Assembly: GCA_964654155.1 (NCBI GenBank)
Contig: CAZZGL010000004.1
Location: 1-52,670, forward strand
Length of the DNA stretch: 52,670 bases
From: CAG-826 sp964654155
GTDB lineage: Bacteria; Bacillota_I; Bacilli_A; RFN20; CAG-826
Reading direction: 5' to 3'
Each line of letters begins with the position of its first letter. Positions within the stretch are counted from its first letter, which is position 1. The notes under the pieces are model-generated. The model made no database searches. It saw only the letters and a program-made list of their open reading frames with translations, and was not told the origin of the DNA. The position numbers and the translations under genes are program-made. Of this stretch, positions 1 to 10,063 are shown one piece after another.

Positions 1-106
1 TATAAATAGTGCCACCATCAGTATTTAAAAACGCAACTACTTCTTTTTCAAAAGTATTATTTAAAGTTCTTTTTAATTCAATTCTTTCTGTTTCTGTATA
101 CTTCAT
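1..106 (-). CDS. Partial AlbA_2 (Schlafen-like) domain protein, N-terminus only
   Basis: Only the first 35 codons lie in the window; the gene runs off the left edge. ATG at 106 is preceded by GGAG eight bases upstream. The peptide starts MKYTETERIELKRTL and continues with a KEVVAFLNTDGG motif. That is the signature start of AlbA_2 domains (E-x-x-ELK, then K-E-V-x-A-F-x-N-T-x-G-G), found in Schlafen-like nucleotide-binding proteins and in helicase-like putative transcriptional regulators. The family match is seen in sequence, but the rest of the domain architecture cannot be judged. Acting in DNA or RNA transactions is an inference from the family only. Confidence 0.65.
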   Translation of the reverse strand, partial: MKYTETERIELKRTLNNTFEKEVVAFLNTDGGTIY

Positions 107-397
107 TATTATTTCTCCAAATCTTTATTATTTTTTTGATAAGATATTAAATTTCCTATCTAATAATTAATTCATTTGGATTTAAATAATTCCTAACATT
201 TTGTTTAAAATAATTTAATTAGCATAGTTCTGTATAGTTTTTTATTACTTATGATATTGCAAATTATTAAGAAATTTTAAAAATAGAACTTTATATAAAG
301 TATTAATTATTAAGTACCGACACTTAAAGTCTTAGTTTTTGTAAAAATAATATAAAAACAAAGAAAAAAAATAAAAACAAAATATTAAGAACAAAAT
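107..397. other. Gene-free intergenic region
   Basis: Very AT-rich stretch between the partial gene and the terminator of the glycosidase operon. I see no ORF with a ribosome binding site. Two small patterns are visible: TTAAGT/ACTTAA arms around ACCGAC (310-327), and a TATTGCAA word (255-262) that matches the half-sites in front of rhaB. The region should hold the promoter of the leftward partial gene, but I could not pick convincing -35/-10 boxes. Confidence 0.4.
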
Positions 398-440
398 ACA
401 AAAGAGGCTAGAAACTTTTATAGTTTCTTAATAGCCCCTC
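398..440 (-). terminator. Rho-independent terminator of the glycan operon
   Basis: On the minus strand the rhamnosidase stop codon runs into GAGGGGCTA, then AGAAACT-ATAAA-AGTTTCT, then AGCCTC, followed by TTTTGTATTTTG. The inner 7-bp stem is perfect and the outer GAGG/GGCT part pairs with AGCC/TC. The left arm overlaps the TGA stop at 439-441, so the hairpin closes the operon without a spacer. Confidence 0.85.
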
Positions 441-2709
441 ATTCTTTTATTATTTTAATTTTATAATCTTCAGGTGGTATTATTTCTCTCTTATTACCAA
501 TAACCTTAATTAATAAACTTTTATTATCGCTTAATGGAAGCGTAATTTTACCATCCTGATAGTTATCTAATTCTTTAAAATAAACAATTTTTTCTTTTTT
601 ATCTTGTTTAACATATCCAAAGCATGCTTCAACAAGAATATTTAAAATATAACTTGTTAATGCATGATTTAAACTAGCAAATGTTGAATCATGTTCCCAT
701 AATGTTCCTGTAATTTTTGCCATTTTATAAAAATAATCAATTGATTCTTCTTTGACTTTTTCATATTCTCCATATTTACAAAGGATCATTAATCGAAGAT
801 AATCACCAATAAAAATGTTCGATGGATATATATTAGAATAGACTTTTTTATTATTTCTATGAGGACCAAAATCATTTAACAAACATTCATATAACTTACT
901 ATATTTTTCTTTATTTGCAATACCAAAATAAAATGCATAATATTGACATGTTTCACTGATATTATCCGTTAATTGAAAAAGCTTATCATGTCGAATCATA
1001 TTATCATGAAAAAAAGTTCCATCAAAGCTATATTCTCTTATCCTATTTTTAATGTTTTCCGCTTTATGCAAATAGTAATTATTATTTAATAATTCACTTG
1101 CCGCGATTAAAGCGGATGCATATAACATATTTGAAGGAAAATTAACTCCTGAAATAAAGTCATCATCATTTGCTTTTGACCATTCAACAAATATCCAACC
1201 TTTAAGATTCTCTAAAAGTCCTAATTCATTTTCAAATTGTTCAAAATATTCTAAAATGCCTTTTATTTTATTTTTTGATAAGGAAATTAATGATTCGTCA
1301 CCAGTTCTAGATAAATAATCCTTGAGTTCTAAAATATAAAATAATGACCAGTTAGGAATAAAATTACCATCTGGATATTCACCTGGATAACACATTGGTA
1401 TCATTCCTTTTGGTAAAGTTTTATATTGTCCCACAAGAGCGTAATTTTCTAAAAAGTTATATTCAACTTTATTATCTCCAAATAATAAAAACTCTGCTTT
1501 TGCGCTGAAATAAGAATCACATAACCAACCCGCTCTTTCTCTAGAAGGACAATCGGTTAAAATATCAACTGAATTTTGAACAAACGTAGCTATTCCAGCA
1601 TCAAAAATCAATTGAATTTTAGGATCAGCAATTTCATAATTAAAAACTGTATTTAAAGGATTTTCATATAATATGAGTGATAAATTATTTACTTTAACTT
1701 TACCTTTAGAAACAATCATCCGCAAATACTTCATCGTGTATGGTTCAAATGATATATGTTTATATTTCCCTTTTGCTAATTTATAAGAAATAATATTATG
1801 AGTGGTATTTCGATAAAACTTGATATCAATCATATTATTAGAAGAAGCATTAATTTCATCAAAAATAAAATATATATCAGCATCTTCTTTAACTTCAATA
1901 TCAATTTTTAAAAAACCAGTTTTAGAATTATCTAAACAGTATGTTTTAAAAGTCATTTCATTAAGTAAATCACTACTATTTGTTAATTTATAATCCAATT
2001 TAGATATAAAATCATTAGGATTTATTTCCCATTCATATTTTTTAAAAATGCCTAATTCTTCTAAATACATATATCGATCTTCATAACATTTTTTGCTATC
2101 ATCAATGCTTACTATCCCATCTTCAATCTTTTTAAAAACCAAAGACTCAAACTTTTGATAATCAACATTTCTCGATAAATAATTATAATTATCAAAAACA
2201 TGACATTTTAATTCTAAAAAAGGAATTTTGTTTAAATAAATATTTTCAAATGGAATGCCACTAGTATAGGATTCTGAGAACACTCTTTGATATGAAAATC
2301 TAGTGACTTTTCTTAAACGTGTTTCATTTAAAAAGCACTTAAAATCATCATTATCTCCGGTATATTTAATTACTTTATTGTTTTCGATAATTTCAATTTG
2401 AATAAATGGATTAGTATTTAAAACATAATATGTATTGCAATTATAACCAGATAATTCAATAACCAAATGATGATGTCCTTTTAATAAATTATACTCATCA
2501 ATACGATAAAAATTATGAGCGGCTCTTGCAGGACCATAGCCAATTAAATTGCCATTATCAAATATTCGATAAATGCTATTACCGGTAATATATAATATTC
2601 CTTTATCTTTTATTTCAATATCGCTAACAAAGAATAACGAAACATTCATTTCTTTTAAATACGCTAAAGGATAAATAGGTTTGGCTTTTTTAAATGAGGT
2701 ATAAATCAT
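439..2709 (-). CDS. Alpha-L-rhamnosidase, glycoside hydrolase family 78
   Basis: A 756-residue enzyme expected to hydrolyse terminal alpha-L-rhamnose by inversion. The N-terminal half carries beta-sandwich modules; the catalytic (alpha/alpha)6 barrel starts near residue 370. The GH78 motif DCPSRERAGWLCD is at 386-398: Asp386, Arg390, Glu391 and Asp398 keep the spacing of the active-site D/R/E/D set of Bacillus RhaB. TLWEH at 669-673 supplies the Glu (672) expected as catalytic base, followed by a conserved His (682). No signal peptide or lipobox is seen, so it should act in the cytoplasm on imported oligosaccharides. It is the last gene of the leftward operon. ATG at 2709 has AGGAGA eight bases upstream, 17 bases after the preceding stop. 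Family assignment is strong; the natural substrate is unknown. Confidence 0.9.
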   Translation of the reverse strand: MIYTSFKKAKPIYPLAYLKEMNVSLFFVSDIEIKDKGILYITGNSIYRIFDNGNLIGYGPARAAHNFYRIDEYNLLKGHHHLVIELSGYNCNTYYVLNTNPFIQIEIIENNKVIKYTGDNDDFKCFLNETRLRKVTRFSYQRVFSESYTSGIPFENIYLNKIPFLELKCHVFDNYNYLSRNVDYQKFESLVFKKIEDGIVSIDDSKKCYEDRYMYLEELGIFKKYEWEINPNDFISKLDYKLTNSSDLLNEMTFKTYCLDNSKTGFLKIDIEVKEDADIYFIFDEINASSNNMIDIKFYRNTTHNIISYKLAKGKYKHISFEPYTMKYLRMIVSKGKVKVNNLSLILYENPLNTVFNYEIADPKIQLIFDAGIATFVQNSVDILTDCPSRERAGWLCDSYFSAKAEFLLFGDNKVEYNFLENYALVGQYKTLPKGMIPMCYPGEYPDGNFIPNWSLFYILELKDYLSRTGDESLISLSKNKIKGILEYFEQFENELGLLENLKGWIFVEWSKANDDDFISGVNFPSNMLYASALIAASELLNNNYYLHKAENIKNRIREYSFDGTFFHDNMIRHDKLFQLTDNISETCQYYAFYFGIANKEKYSKLYECLLNDFGPHRNNKKVYSNIYPSNIFIGDYLRLMILCKYGEYEKVKEESIDYFYKMAKITGTLWEHDSTFASLNHALTSYILNILVEACFGYVKQDKKEKIVYFKELDNYQDGKITLPLSDNKSLLIKVIGNKREIIPPEDYKIKIIKE

Positions 2710-2726
2710 ACAATTTTTCTCCTAAA

Positions 2727-4232
2727 TCATTTAAGATATTGTACTTTATTTTCCAATTCTTTTTCATTAAATAAACAATTGTCATATATAGGCGAATATA
2801 CTTCTCCCTTAATAATTATTTCATTTTCTACTTTTTCTTCTTTTTTTGATAATAACATGTCTCCAATAAAATTTAATCCATTATCTTGATAACAATTTAA
2901 GTTATATTGAATACAAATGGAATCCTTATCATTAATAGTAACTTCAATAAAATTTTTATTATTTAAATAATATTGGTTATTATTTAAAGTTCCTCTTGGA
3001 ACATAAATATATAATTTACTATTTTTAATTGCTTTATTAACTTTAATATGTATTTTACCACTATCATAAATACGATTATCAATAATAAAATCAAAATCAT
3101 CATCTTTATAATAAACTGATGTAACAAATGGAATGTAAATAGAATTGCTTTCTTTAATAACCGAGAAATCACATATTTCTTTAAATCCTTCTCCTAAACG
3201 CATTGTACAACAAAAGAAAGCCTCATACATAAAAACTTTTAATTTATAATTATCTTCATAAGCACATGTCGAGCATCCTGCTCCACCATTATCACGTTGA
3301 AATGTCCGTACAGAATTGACATATATATGATTAAATAGATTTAAATACTTATATTCTCTAGTTTCTAAATATAATTTCTTGGCTATTATTATACTATCGA
3401 TAATACAGCAAGGTTCTGTCCATGTATTCGGTCGATTAAACCAATTTATGTTAGAATAATCATATGTCATACCACAATCCATATATTTATCAAAAATATT
3501 TATCGCATAATCAAGATATTTTCTTTCATTAGTAACCTGATAAAAACGATATATTCCTCTTGCACATGATACTGTTGCATGTGTTTGACATTCTAAATTA
3601 ACAAAATCAATTGTTAAAAACTTTTCAATAATATGTTCTAAATTTGTTTTTAATTGCGCATCTTTTATTAATTCATAAGCTTCACTCATACCATCCATCA
3701 TAATAAAAGCGCATCCTATATCTGAAGATAATTTCCATCCTTCATAGATTTCTTCAGTTATATGACCAGCAACACCTCCAAATTCTCGTTTAGAAATTGG
3801 ATAATGTTCATAAAAAGAAGAAATTGGATTTAAAAAATTCTTTACAATTGATTCTATTTGTTTTAAATATTTTTCATTTTTGGTAATTCTATAATAACCT
3901 ATAAGACCTCTTATATACCATGAATTACCAGCGACTTGTTGTTCATCAACATAGCTTCCATTAAAAGGATTACCAAAATATGAATATTCGTTTAAATACT
4001 CATCAATATGATTGAATATATCTTTAAGTTGTTCTAAAATATCTTCCTTAACACTACTATAACCATCAAAAGCATTATATAAAGATACTAACGCTAAAAT
4101 AGCTCTTCCTGGAAAATCGCCAGGCCATGTTGAAGATTCTTTAAATATCTCTTCACTTCTATATATAGAATTACTTAATCTTAATCTATTTAATAATATC
4201 CTTTGATATAATTCATCACGAACTTGTTTCAT
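2727..4232 (-). CDS. GH127-like (DUF1680 clan) glycoside hydrolase, cytoplasmic
   Basis: A 501-residue protein without signal peptide. The N-terminal two thirds look like an alpha/alpha barrel, the last ~150 residues like a beta-sandwich. Glu273-x-Cys275 in TWTEPCC and the Cys341-Cys342 pair fit the Zn-cysteinate centre of GH127 beta-L-arabinofuranosidases (E-x-C ... CC), in which one cysteine is the nucleophile. A HATVSCARG segment (~218-226) and the WPGDFPGR segment near residue 36 fit substrate-binding regions of that clan. Overall similarity to characterised members looks low, and it is shorter than typical GH127 enzymes (about 650 residues). I infer a retaining glycosidase working with the adjacent rhamnosidase; the exact sugar is not predictable. 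AGGGTGA precedes ATG 4232. Confidence 0.6.
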   Translation of the reverse strand: MKQVRDELYQRILLNRLRLSNSIYRSEEIFKESSTWPGDFPGRAILALVSLYNAFDGYSSVKEDILEQLKDIFNHIDEYLNEYSYFGNPFNGSYVDEQQVAGNSWYIRGLIGYYRITKNEKYLKQIESIVKNFLNPISSFYEHYPISKREFGGVAGHITEEIYEGWKLSSDIGCAFIMMDGMSEAYELIKDAQLKTNLEHIIEKFLTIDFVNLECQTHATVSCARGIYRFYQVTNERKYLDYAINIFDKYMDCGMTYDYSNINWFNRPNTWTEPCCIIDSIIIAKKLYLETREYKYLNLFNHIYVNSVRTFQRDNGGAGCSTCAYEDNYKLKVFMYEAFFCCTMRLGEGFKEICDFSVIKESNSIYIPFVTSVYYKDDDFDFIIDNRIYDSGKIHIKVNKAIKNSKLYIYVPRGTLNNNQYYLNNKNFIEVTINDKDSICIQYNLNCYQDNGLNFIGDMLLSKKEEKVENEIIIKGEVYSPIYDNCLFNEKELENKVQYLK

Positions 4233-4254
4233 ATTTTCACCCTTTTGTTGATAA

Positions 4255-4285
4255 ATATAGGGTGAGTGAGAGACCCACCCTATAT
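4255..4285 (-). other. Intercistronic hairpin inside the glycan operon
   Basis: Perfect 10-bp stem (ATATAGGGTG 4255-4264 with CACCCTATAT 4276-4285) and an 11-base loop, in the 79-base gap between the modular lipoprotein and the GH127-like gene. On the minus strand the bases after the stem are not a clean U-run, so partial attenuation or mRNA protection is more likely than full termination. That would let surface proteins be made in excess over the two intracellular enzymes. The role is inferred. Confidence 0.6.
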
Positions 4286-4311
4286 AATAAATTTTATAAA
4301 ATAAACTTTAA

Positions 4312-6987
4312 TTAAATTGCTTTTAAAGTTATTGAAATACCTGCTACATAAATTACACCTGTTGCAGAACTACCACCTGAAATATAAAGTGACATGAAAT
4401 CAACAGAAGCTGAATTAGAAAGTGTAATAACTTCTTCATGGAAACCAGTTGATGTACTCAATTCTTTAAAGTCTGAATCTAAGCGAAGCATCCATTTAAT
4501 ACTTCCATTCCATGATTCAACATAATAAGTGACTTTAATCTCATATGTATGTCCACTTTCAATGATTTTATTTCCTAATTGCTTCCATTCATATGTTGAA
4601 TCTGATCCATCAATTGTCATTTTATGAGGTGCACTGCCCATTTTTTCATTAGCTATTGCATCAGTGTTATTATCGAATGCAGATAAAGTTAAACCACCTT
4701 TAGTGGTATAGCCATTCATACTTGAATCATAATTCCATGTTTGACCAACTTTAAATCCTAAAGCAGTTTGTTGTTCTTCTTCACCTTTAACTGCGGTTAA
4801 TTCAACTTTTGTATAAGCAATATAAATTGTCGCAGTTGAAGGATTTTCAGGGAAAAAGAAGCAGAAGAAATCAACACTTCTTTCCGCAACCCATGAAATT
4901 GTACATTCATGGAAACCAATGCTATTTTCAAGATCTAAGAATACATGATTATCAAAATTAAGCGTAAAACTTCCGGAACATTCTACAACATAATAGACAA
5001 CGGTTATTGAATAAGTTTGTTCTATTTCTAAAGGTAAAGCAGTTCCTCCTGTTTGATACCATTCATGAGTTGCATTACCAATTGTACTTGTAAGTTTCGT
5101 TGGTTTTGTACCCATTTTTTCATTAGCGATTGCATCTTCATAATTATCAAACGCTTCAGTTTTTGTACCATTTTGTGCTGTCTTATCTTCATTTCCCCAT
5201 TGACGTGATGATTGAGTATAACTTTCACCAACTTTATGTCCTTTTGGGGTTTGATTTTCAGGGATTGGATCAGCATCAGCTAATTTAACATTAATATAAG
5301 CAATATAAATTTCAAAATTTGGATTATTTTGACCATAAATATCTAATTGATACCAACCATTTTCAATTGTTCCGGTATATGTTACAACGTACATATTACC
5401 ATCGTGTTTTGAATCAATAGATAAGGTTGGATTACCACTTTCACCCTTCATAATAAGATGAAATCCATTACCGTTAACTGCATAATACTTCATTTCGATA
5501 GTAATTTTCTTACCAACGATCATATTATTTTTAGTTAATCCTGAGAATGAGTGATCATCTGCATTTGTAAGTTTTAATGCATTTTTACCAAAATCAGTAT
5601 CATTTTTCATTGCGTCTTTTGCAGTTTCATTTTCAACATTGTTTATAACGATGGTCTCACCATTTGTACTTGATGCACCATTATCTACAAAATCCCATCT
5701 AAAGCCATTTTCCGCTTGCAATTGTTCCGCGGTAGGAGTAACTTCATTAACTTGAGCACATTCAATGGTTTCAAAAACAAAATTATCAACCGCAATAATC
5801 GAATCATTTGTACTTCCGCTTAATTGGAAGAAAATGAAATAAGCGTTACCAGCAGCAGGAATTTTAGTCGCTGGGAAAGAACAAGAGAAACTATTAACTT
5901 GATCTTTAGTTTTATTCGTCACAAATTGATTATTTAAGCCATTTGAACCATCCCATGAAAGTCCAAAATAAATATCACTTGGAACAGAATCAGAAAGAAC
6001 TTTATAGTCGAATGAAACTTTATAAGTGACTGCTTTTTCTCGAACAAAATAATCATTAAAAACTCCTAAGAATAAAGCATTTAAAGCGCTACCGGCAGTT
6101 TTATTAAAGTTAATTACTAATGAGTTACCTTGTATTGCATCCGAAGTAGAAGTTAAATATGCTGCATTTTGAGAATCATTTAAAGCTGCATATAAAGGTG
6201 ATTTTCTACCCTTTTCAAAGTTTTCTTTATAGACACCATAGGTGGTAATTACCGATGGATCACTATAAGAAGAAACATCAAATGATTCTGCAGTTGCTGG
6301 CTTAACATCAACTGTTAAATAATCTTCTGCATAACGACCATCATCAGTCTCAACATAATAGCTAATTTCATGTGAACCCGCTATTTTAGCGTTAAAAACA
6401 TTATTATTAATTGTTCCTGATTCCGCTAAATCTTCAATTTCAATATATGATGATAAATCTTTATTGTCGTAATCTTTTGCACTAACTGTAGGGAGTGTTA
6501 AATTTTCACCAGCATTAACAGTTAGAGTTTTATTTCCATCAATAGTTATAGTTGGATCAGGAATTGCTGTAACTGTAATATTAACAGTATCAGTTTTGTT
6601 TCCATCATTTGTGGTAACAGTAATCACTGCACTACCAATTTTATTTGCAGTAACAATGTTATCATTTACAGAAGCTACATCACTATCACTTGAAGCAAAA
6701 CTATAAGTTTTATCTTCAGCATTTTCTGGCAAAATAGAGACAGTTAAGTTTGCCGTTTGACCAATATATAATGTGGTTTTATCGGCATTCAATTCAACAC
6801 TTTCAACACGGACAACAGCTGGAGTTGTTGAATTTGGTGTTGTAGGAGTTTCGGTAGTTGGAGTATTTGTAGTTAGAGTATTTGTGATTGGATTATCCGT
6901 AGTAGGATTATCATTTCCCCCACATCCGACTAAACTACCTAAAGAAAGAATTCCTAATAACACTAATGGAATAATTTTTTTCTTCAT
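4312..6987 (-). CDS. Surface lipoprotein with Ig-like domain and repeated carbohydrate-binding-like modules
   Basis: An 891-residue lipoprotein: charged start, hydrophobic segment, lipobox LGSLVGC with Cys22, then a Thr/Pro/Asn-rich linker (~25-56). Residues ~59-142 are a BIG_2-type Ig-like domain; ~145-230 look like a second Ig-like module. Residues ~235-410 form a beta-rich jelly-roll-like module. Three further ~150-residue units follow (~420-570, ~580-732, ~741-890). The last two share an FDNxxDAIANEKMG motif (613-626 and 771-784) and similar YYV...G/S...GFHE strand patterns. No catalytic signature is seen, so I infer a cell-surface glycan-binding protein. Strong GGAG precedes ATG 6987. 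The repeat is visible in the DNA as well: a CATTTTTTCATTAGC word occurs near 4640 and 5114. Confidence 0.75.
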   Translation of the reverse strand: MKKKIIPLVLLGILSLGSLVGCGGNDNPTTDNPITNTLTTNTPTTETPTTPNSTTPAVVRVESVELNADKTTLYIGQTANLTVSILPENAEDKTYSFASSDSDVASVNDNIVTANKIGSAVITVTTNDGNKTDTVNITVTAIPDPTITIDGNKTLTVNAGENLTLPTVSAKDYDNKDLSSYIEIEDLAESGTINNNVFNAKIAGSHEISYYVETDDGRYAEDYLTVDVKPATAESFDVSSYSDPSVITTYGVYKENFEKGRKSPLYAALNDSQNAAYLTSTSDAIQGNSLVINFNKTAGSALNALFLGVFNDYFVREKAVTYKVSFDYKVLSDSVPSDIYFGLSWDGSNGLNNQFVTNKTKDQVNSFSCSFPATKIPAAGNAYFIFFQLSGSTNDSIIAVDNFVFETIECAQVNEVTPTAEQLQAENGFRWDFVDNGASSTNGETIVINNVENETAKDAMKNDTDFGKNALKLTNADDHSFSGLTKNNMIVGKKITIEMKYYAVNGNGFHLIMKGESGNPTLSIDSKHDGNMYVVTYTGTIENGWYQLDIYGQNNPNFEIYIAYINVKLADADPIPENQTPKGHKVGESYTQSSRQWGNEDKTAQNGTKTEAFDNYEDAIANEKMGTKPTKLTSTIGNATHEWYQTGGTALPLEIEQTYSITVVYYVVECSGSFTLNFDNHVFLDLENSIGFHECTISWVAERSVDFFCFFFPENPSTATIYIAYTKVELTAVKGEEEQQTALGFKVGQTWNYDSSMNGYTTKGGLTLSAFDNNTDAIANEKMGSAPHKMTIDGSDSTYEWKQLGNKIIESGHTYEIKVTYYVESWNGSIKWMLRLDSDFKELSTSTGFHEEVITLSNSASVDFMSLYISGGSSATGVIYVAGISITLKAI

Positions 6988-7036
6988 TGTTTTTTTCTCC
7001 TTTCATTATAAAATAAGCAAACAATTTAAGAAATTT

Positions 7037-10000
7037 CTATTTAAAGAAGTAACGTGGCATTCGAGCAGACTTTGTTTTATAATCTTCAACAAAGTGAGGA
7101 ACATTTGCTGCTTGTACTCTCCTTAAACCGCCAGTTCTCTCAGCATCTGCACATACTATCGCCATAGCAATTGGATTTCCTTGTTCAATTGCGTCTTTGA
7201 ATTCAGAGAATCCACTAAATGGAATTAAAACTTCACCAACATAACCCGTTGAACCCTTAACAATTTTTACCTCTAAAGATGTATTTAAATACTTGCTATT
7301 GGTTCTAACCGAAGAGAATGTATAGAATCCATTTTTCTCCCATGAAGGAGCAAACGCCGCTTGAATGACACCGCCTTCTTCTTTATAGATCTGCATATCA
7401 GCATTAGGCATATCTACGATAGTTGTCATGAAAATTTCAACACAATCTCCAAGCCAGAAATCATTGATTGTCTTGCAATTAATTTCATTATCGTATATAT
7501 CAAAGCCTAAATAGATACCTTTGTCATCATAAGTGATCAGTAATGAATTAACAGCAAAATTACTTTGAATTTCACTGACACTTCTTAAAGTACCTTCAGC
7601 ATCAGAAATACCATCAATGGCAATCGTAGTTGCGCCGATATTCTCCCAATCACTTAGGTCTCCATCAATTGTGATGGAATTAGTAGCCTTAGTAACATTA
7701 ACATCAGGTCCCGCTTCTTCATTCTTTTGGAACTCAATATTTTTATTACTAGAAGCTAAATTAATATCATTTTGTGATGTCTTGCCTTGTAAAATAAGGC
7801 CACTTATATCACGATCTAAGGTGTAATAGTTATAGTTATTTGTTATATCTATGTCTGAACAATTATACATATTGATAATACAGTTAAATGTATCGCCAGA
7901 TGGTTGTGTTCTACTTGGATTATAGAATAAATTAGCATCGATAGTCGATTCACTAACACCTCTAAGTGAAATCGAAGCATTACCATTGTTAGCAATGTAA
8001 TTATTCTTAATATTAACATCTTGAATTGTTTCTGAAGGTGCAACATTACCATTATTAGCAATAGCAAAGACAGAAATATCTCCGTATAAAGGTCCAGGTT
8101 TAATGTAACAATTATTAATAAACTTATTATTTATCACCGTTGGCGCTAATGGGACTGTTGCTTCATTATATATATCCATCGAGGTCGCAAGTTGTATAGA
8201 ACCATGACCAACATTCATAAATGTATTGTTAGTAATAACCGGATTAGGAACTTGAACTAATATACCTCTATTACGTTTATTTCGAATAATATTATTTTTA
8301 AAAACAAAGCTAGGTGTATCACTTATAAAGGTAACACGGCAACTACCCCATTCACCAACATTTGCCATTCTTTCATTAACTGTAAATTTAAAACCCGAAG
8401 AAGTTTGTTCAATGGATTTAATTGTGTAATAGCCTTGTGTTGGATTATGACTTTCAAAAGTATCTTCATCATAAACGGCAATTTTGCTTCCAACACTTGG
8501 AAGAGGCACAGATGATGTTATCTTTGAAACTGTCATTTCTTTTGTTTGTCCTCCAACAGCGTTTGTTAATCGATACCAATAACCATGTTTTAGATTTAGT
8601 GCATCATCATGAGAATATTCAATTAAAGAATTTTGAATAATCACATCGCCAGACATATAGTTAAAATGCATGGCATCTGCAGTTGCAGTCATTAATTGAT
8701 TACTATTCTCTTCAAGACATAAACTAAATCTATTAATATAAATATTTCTTGTATCATTTGCGGTAAATCCCATCCCAGAAGCATGATGCATTGTAATATT
8801 TTCAATATAAACATTTTCTGAATTACTAATTGTCATTCCAGAAGCATCATATTGGCTAAAACAAACAGCAACATTTGTATTATTTCTTGAACGAGTAATT
8901 ATTGATTTAAAGAAAACTTTTAAAGTGTACCCGATATTATCATCACCACTAACTTCATATGATGAAACATCATCGACTAAGAAGTTTCCTCCTTCTAATG
9001 GCGCTTTAGTATTGTAATCAAACTCAACCCATGAACGGATTGCTTTTTTTAAGCTAACAGCATCATTCAACAAAAAGCCAAATTCTTTATCAACGCTTAA
9101 AGTAATACTCTTATTATCAACATCAACTGCGGTTATTTTACCAGTTAAAGATGATGGATTTTCTAATCTAAAAGTCAAACTGTGTAATAATATGTTAGAA
9201 GAATTACTGAGATTTAAATAACCTTTCCAATTCATGTCTTTTGTAATCAAATTAATAATTGTATTATTTCCATTAAATGTCACATTATTAAGTCCATTCG
9301 CGTTAAATACCTTGCTATCTGTTGCTAATGAACCATCAACATCCATTGTTCCACCAGGAAAAGATATTTTAATATATTCATCTTCATTTTTTGTATAATC
9401 CTTAGCCATATTAATCGCTGTTTGGATTCGATAATAATCGTTTATTTCTAGAGCATCGCTATAATAAGTTTTAACTTGATCAATGGTTATCTTAGAAACA
9501 TCGATGTTATATACATAATTTCTTCCTTCATCAACTTGATATAATTCTTTAATCTGTGCTTCATCTACACCAACTTCAGAAGGAGAAGCTAAGCCATAAT
9601 CTTCTTGTCCAGATAAGCCAGAAAGCTTATAAGGAGTTGATGATAAATTAGTTACAAAATCATCGATACCTAAATAACCATATTCACTATTTTCAATAAC
9701 TTTAATATCGACACTACTAGTCTTATTTCCATCTGCGGTCGTAACAGTAACTGTAACATCGCCAACTTTAACACCAGTTAATACGCCATCGTTAGAAACA
9801 GTTGCACAATCATTTGAAACTGTATATGTTACATTTTTATTAGTGGCATTACTTGGTGAAATCGTTGTGGTTAATGTTAATGTTTGGCTAACCTTAACAA
9901 AATTTTGTGATGTCATAAGTAATACTGATTCAACACTAACAATATCAGAAGTTGTTGTCATTGATGAATTTTGATTATTATTTCCACACGAAATTCCACT

Positions 10001-10063
10001 AAAACCTAAAATAGCTACAAGCGCTACAAGGGAAAAAGCTTTATACTTTAGTGATTTATTCAT
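7037..10063 (-). CDS. GH110-like parallel beta-helix lipoprotein with BIG_2 and CBM9-like domains
   Basis: A 1008-residue lipoprotein (lipobox ending at Cys26). A BIG_2-type Ig domain (~42-122) is followed by a helix-rich linker, a right-handed parallel beta-helix (~220-780, many N-N-x-I/F rungs), and a C-terminal CBM9-like domain (~797-1005, starting ITIDGDLSDW). Inside the helix Asp463 (TADAMHF), Asp486-Asp487 (SHDDALN) and the RNKRNRGILV rung follow the layout of GH110 alpha-galactosidases, where paired aspartates are catalytic. I therefore infer an exo-glycosidase on the cell surface; the sugar specificity is unproven and could differ from alpha-1,3-galactose. ATG 10063 overlaps the upstream stop as ATGA, with GGAGAG upstream, so translation is coupled to its paralogue. 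Confidence 0.75.
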   Translation of the reverse strand: MNKSLKYKAFSLVALVAILGFSGISCGNNNQNSSMTTTSDIVSVESVLLMTSQNFVKVSQTLTLTTTISPSNATNKNVTYTVSNDCATVSNDGVLTGVKVGDVTVTVTTADGNKTSSVDIKVIENSEYGYLGIDDFVTNLSSTPYKLSGLSGQEDYGLASPSEVGVDEAQIKELYQVDEGRNYVYNIDVSKITIDQVKTYYSDALEINDYYRIQTAINMAKDYTKNEDEYIKISFPGGTMDVDGSLATDSKVFNANGLNNVTFNGNNTIINLITKDMNWKGYLNLSNSSNILLHSLTFRLENPSSLTGKITAVDVDNKSITLSVDKEFGFLLNDAVSLKKAIRSWVEFDYNTKAPLEGGNFLVDDVSSYEVSGDDNIGYTLKVFFKSIITRSRNNTNVAVCFSQYDASGMTISNSENVYIENITMHHASGMGFTANDTRNIYINRFSLCLEENSNQLMTATADAMHFNYMSGDVIIQNSLIEYSHDDALNLKHGYWYRLTNAVGGQTKEMTVSKITSSVPLPSVGSKIAVYDEDTFESHNPTQGYYTIKSIEQTSSGFKFTVNERMANVGEWGSCRVTFISDTPSFVFKNNIIRNKRNRGILVQVPNPVITNNTFMNVGHGSIQLATSMDIYNEATVPLAPTVINNKFINNCYIKPGPLYGDISVFAIANNGNVAPSETIQDVNIKNNYIANNGNASISLRGVSESTIDANLFYNPSRTQPSGDTFNCIINMYNCSDIDITNNYNYYTLDRDISGLILQGKTSQNDINLASSNKNIEFQKNEEAGPDVNVTKATNSITIDGDLSDWENIGATTIAIDGISDAEGTLRSVSEIQSNFAVNSLLITYDDKGIYLGFDIYDNEINCKTINDFWLGDCVEIFMTTIVDMPNADMQIYKEEGGVIQAAFAPSWEKNGFYTFSSVRTNSKYLNTSLEVKIVKGSTGYVGEVLIPFSGFSEFKDAIEQGNPIAMAIVCADAERTGGLRRVQAANVPHFVEDYKTKSARMPRYFFK

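Noticed and set aside
310..327. TTAAGT/ACTTAA inverted repeat as an operator
   Set aside because: Six-base A/T-rich arms are common by chance in this composition and no promoter boxes are close enough to support a role.
6773..7126. Plus-strand open frame of 117 codons rich in Val and Gly
   Set aside because: It is antisense to the Thr-rich linker and lipobox region of the modular lipoprotein; its repetitive Val/Gly pattern simply mirrors the Thr/Asn/Pro codons.
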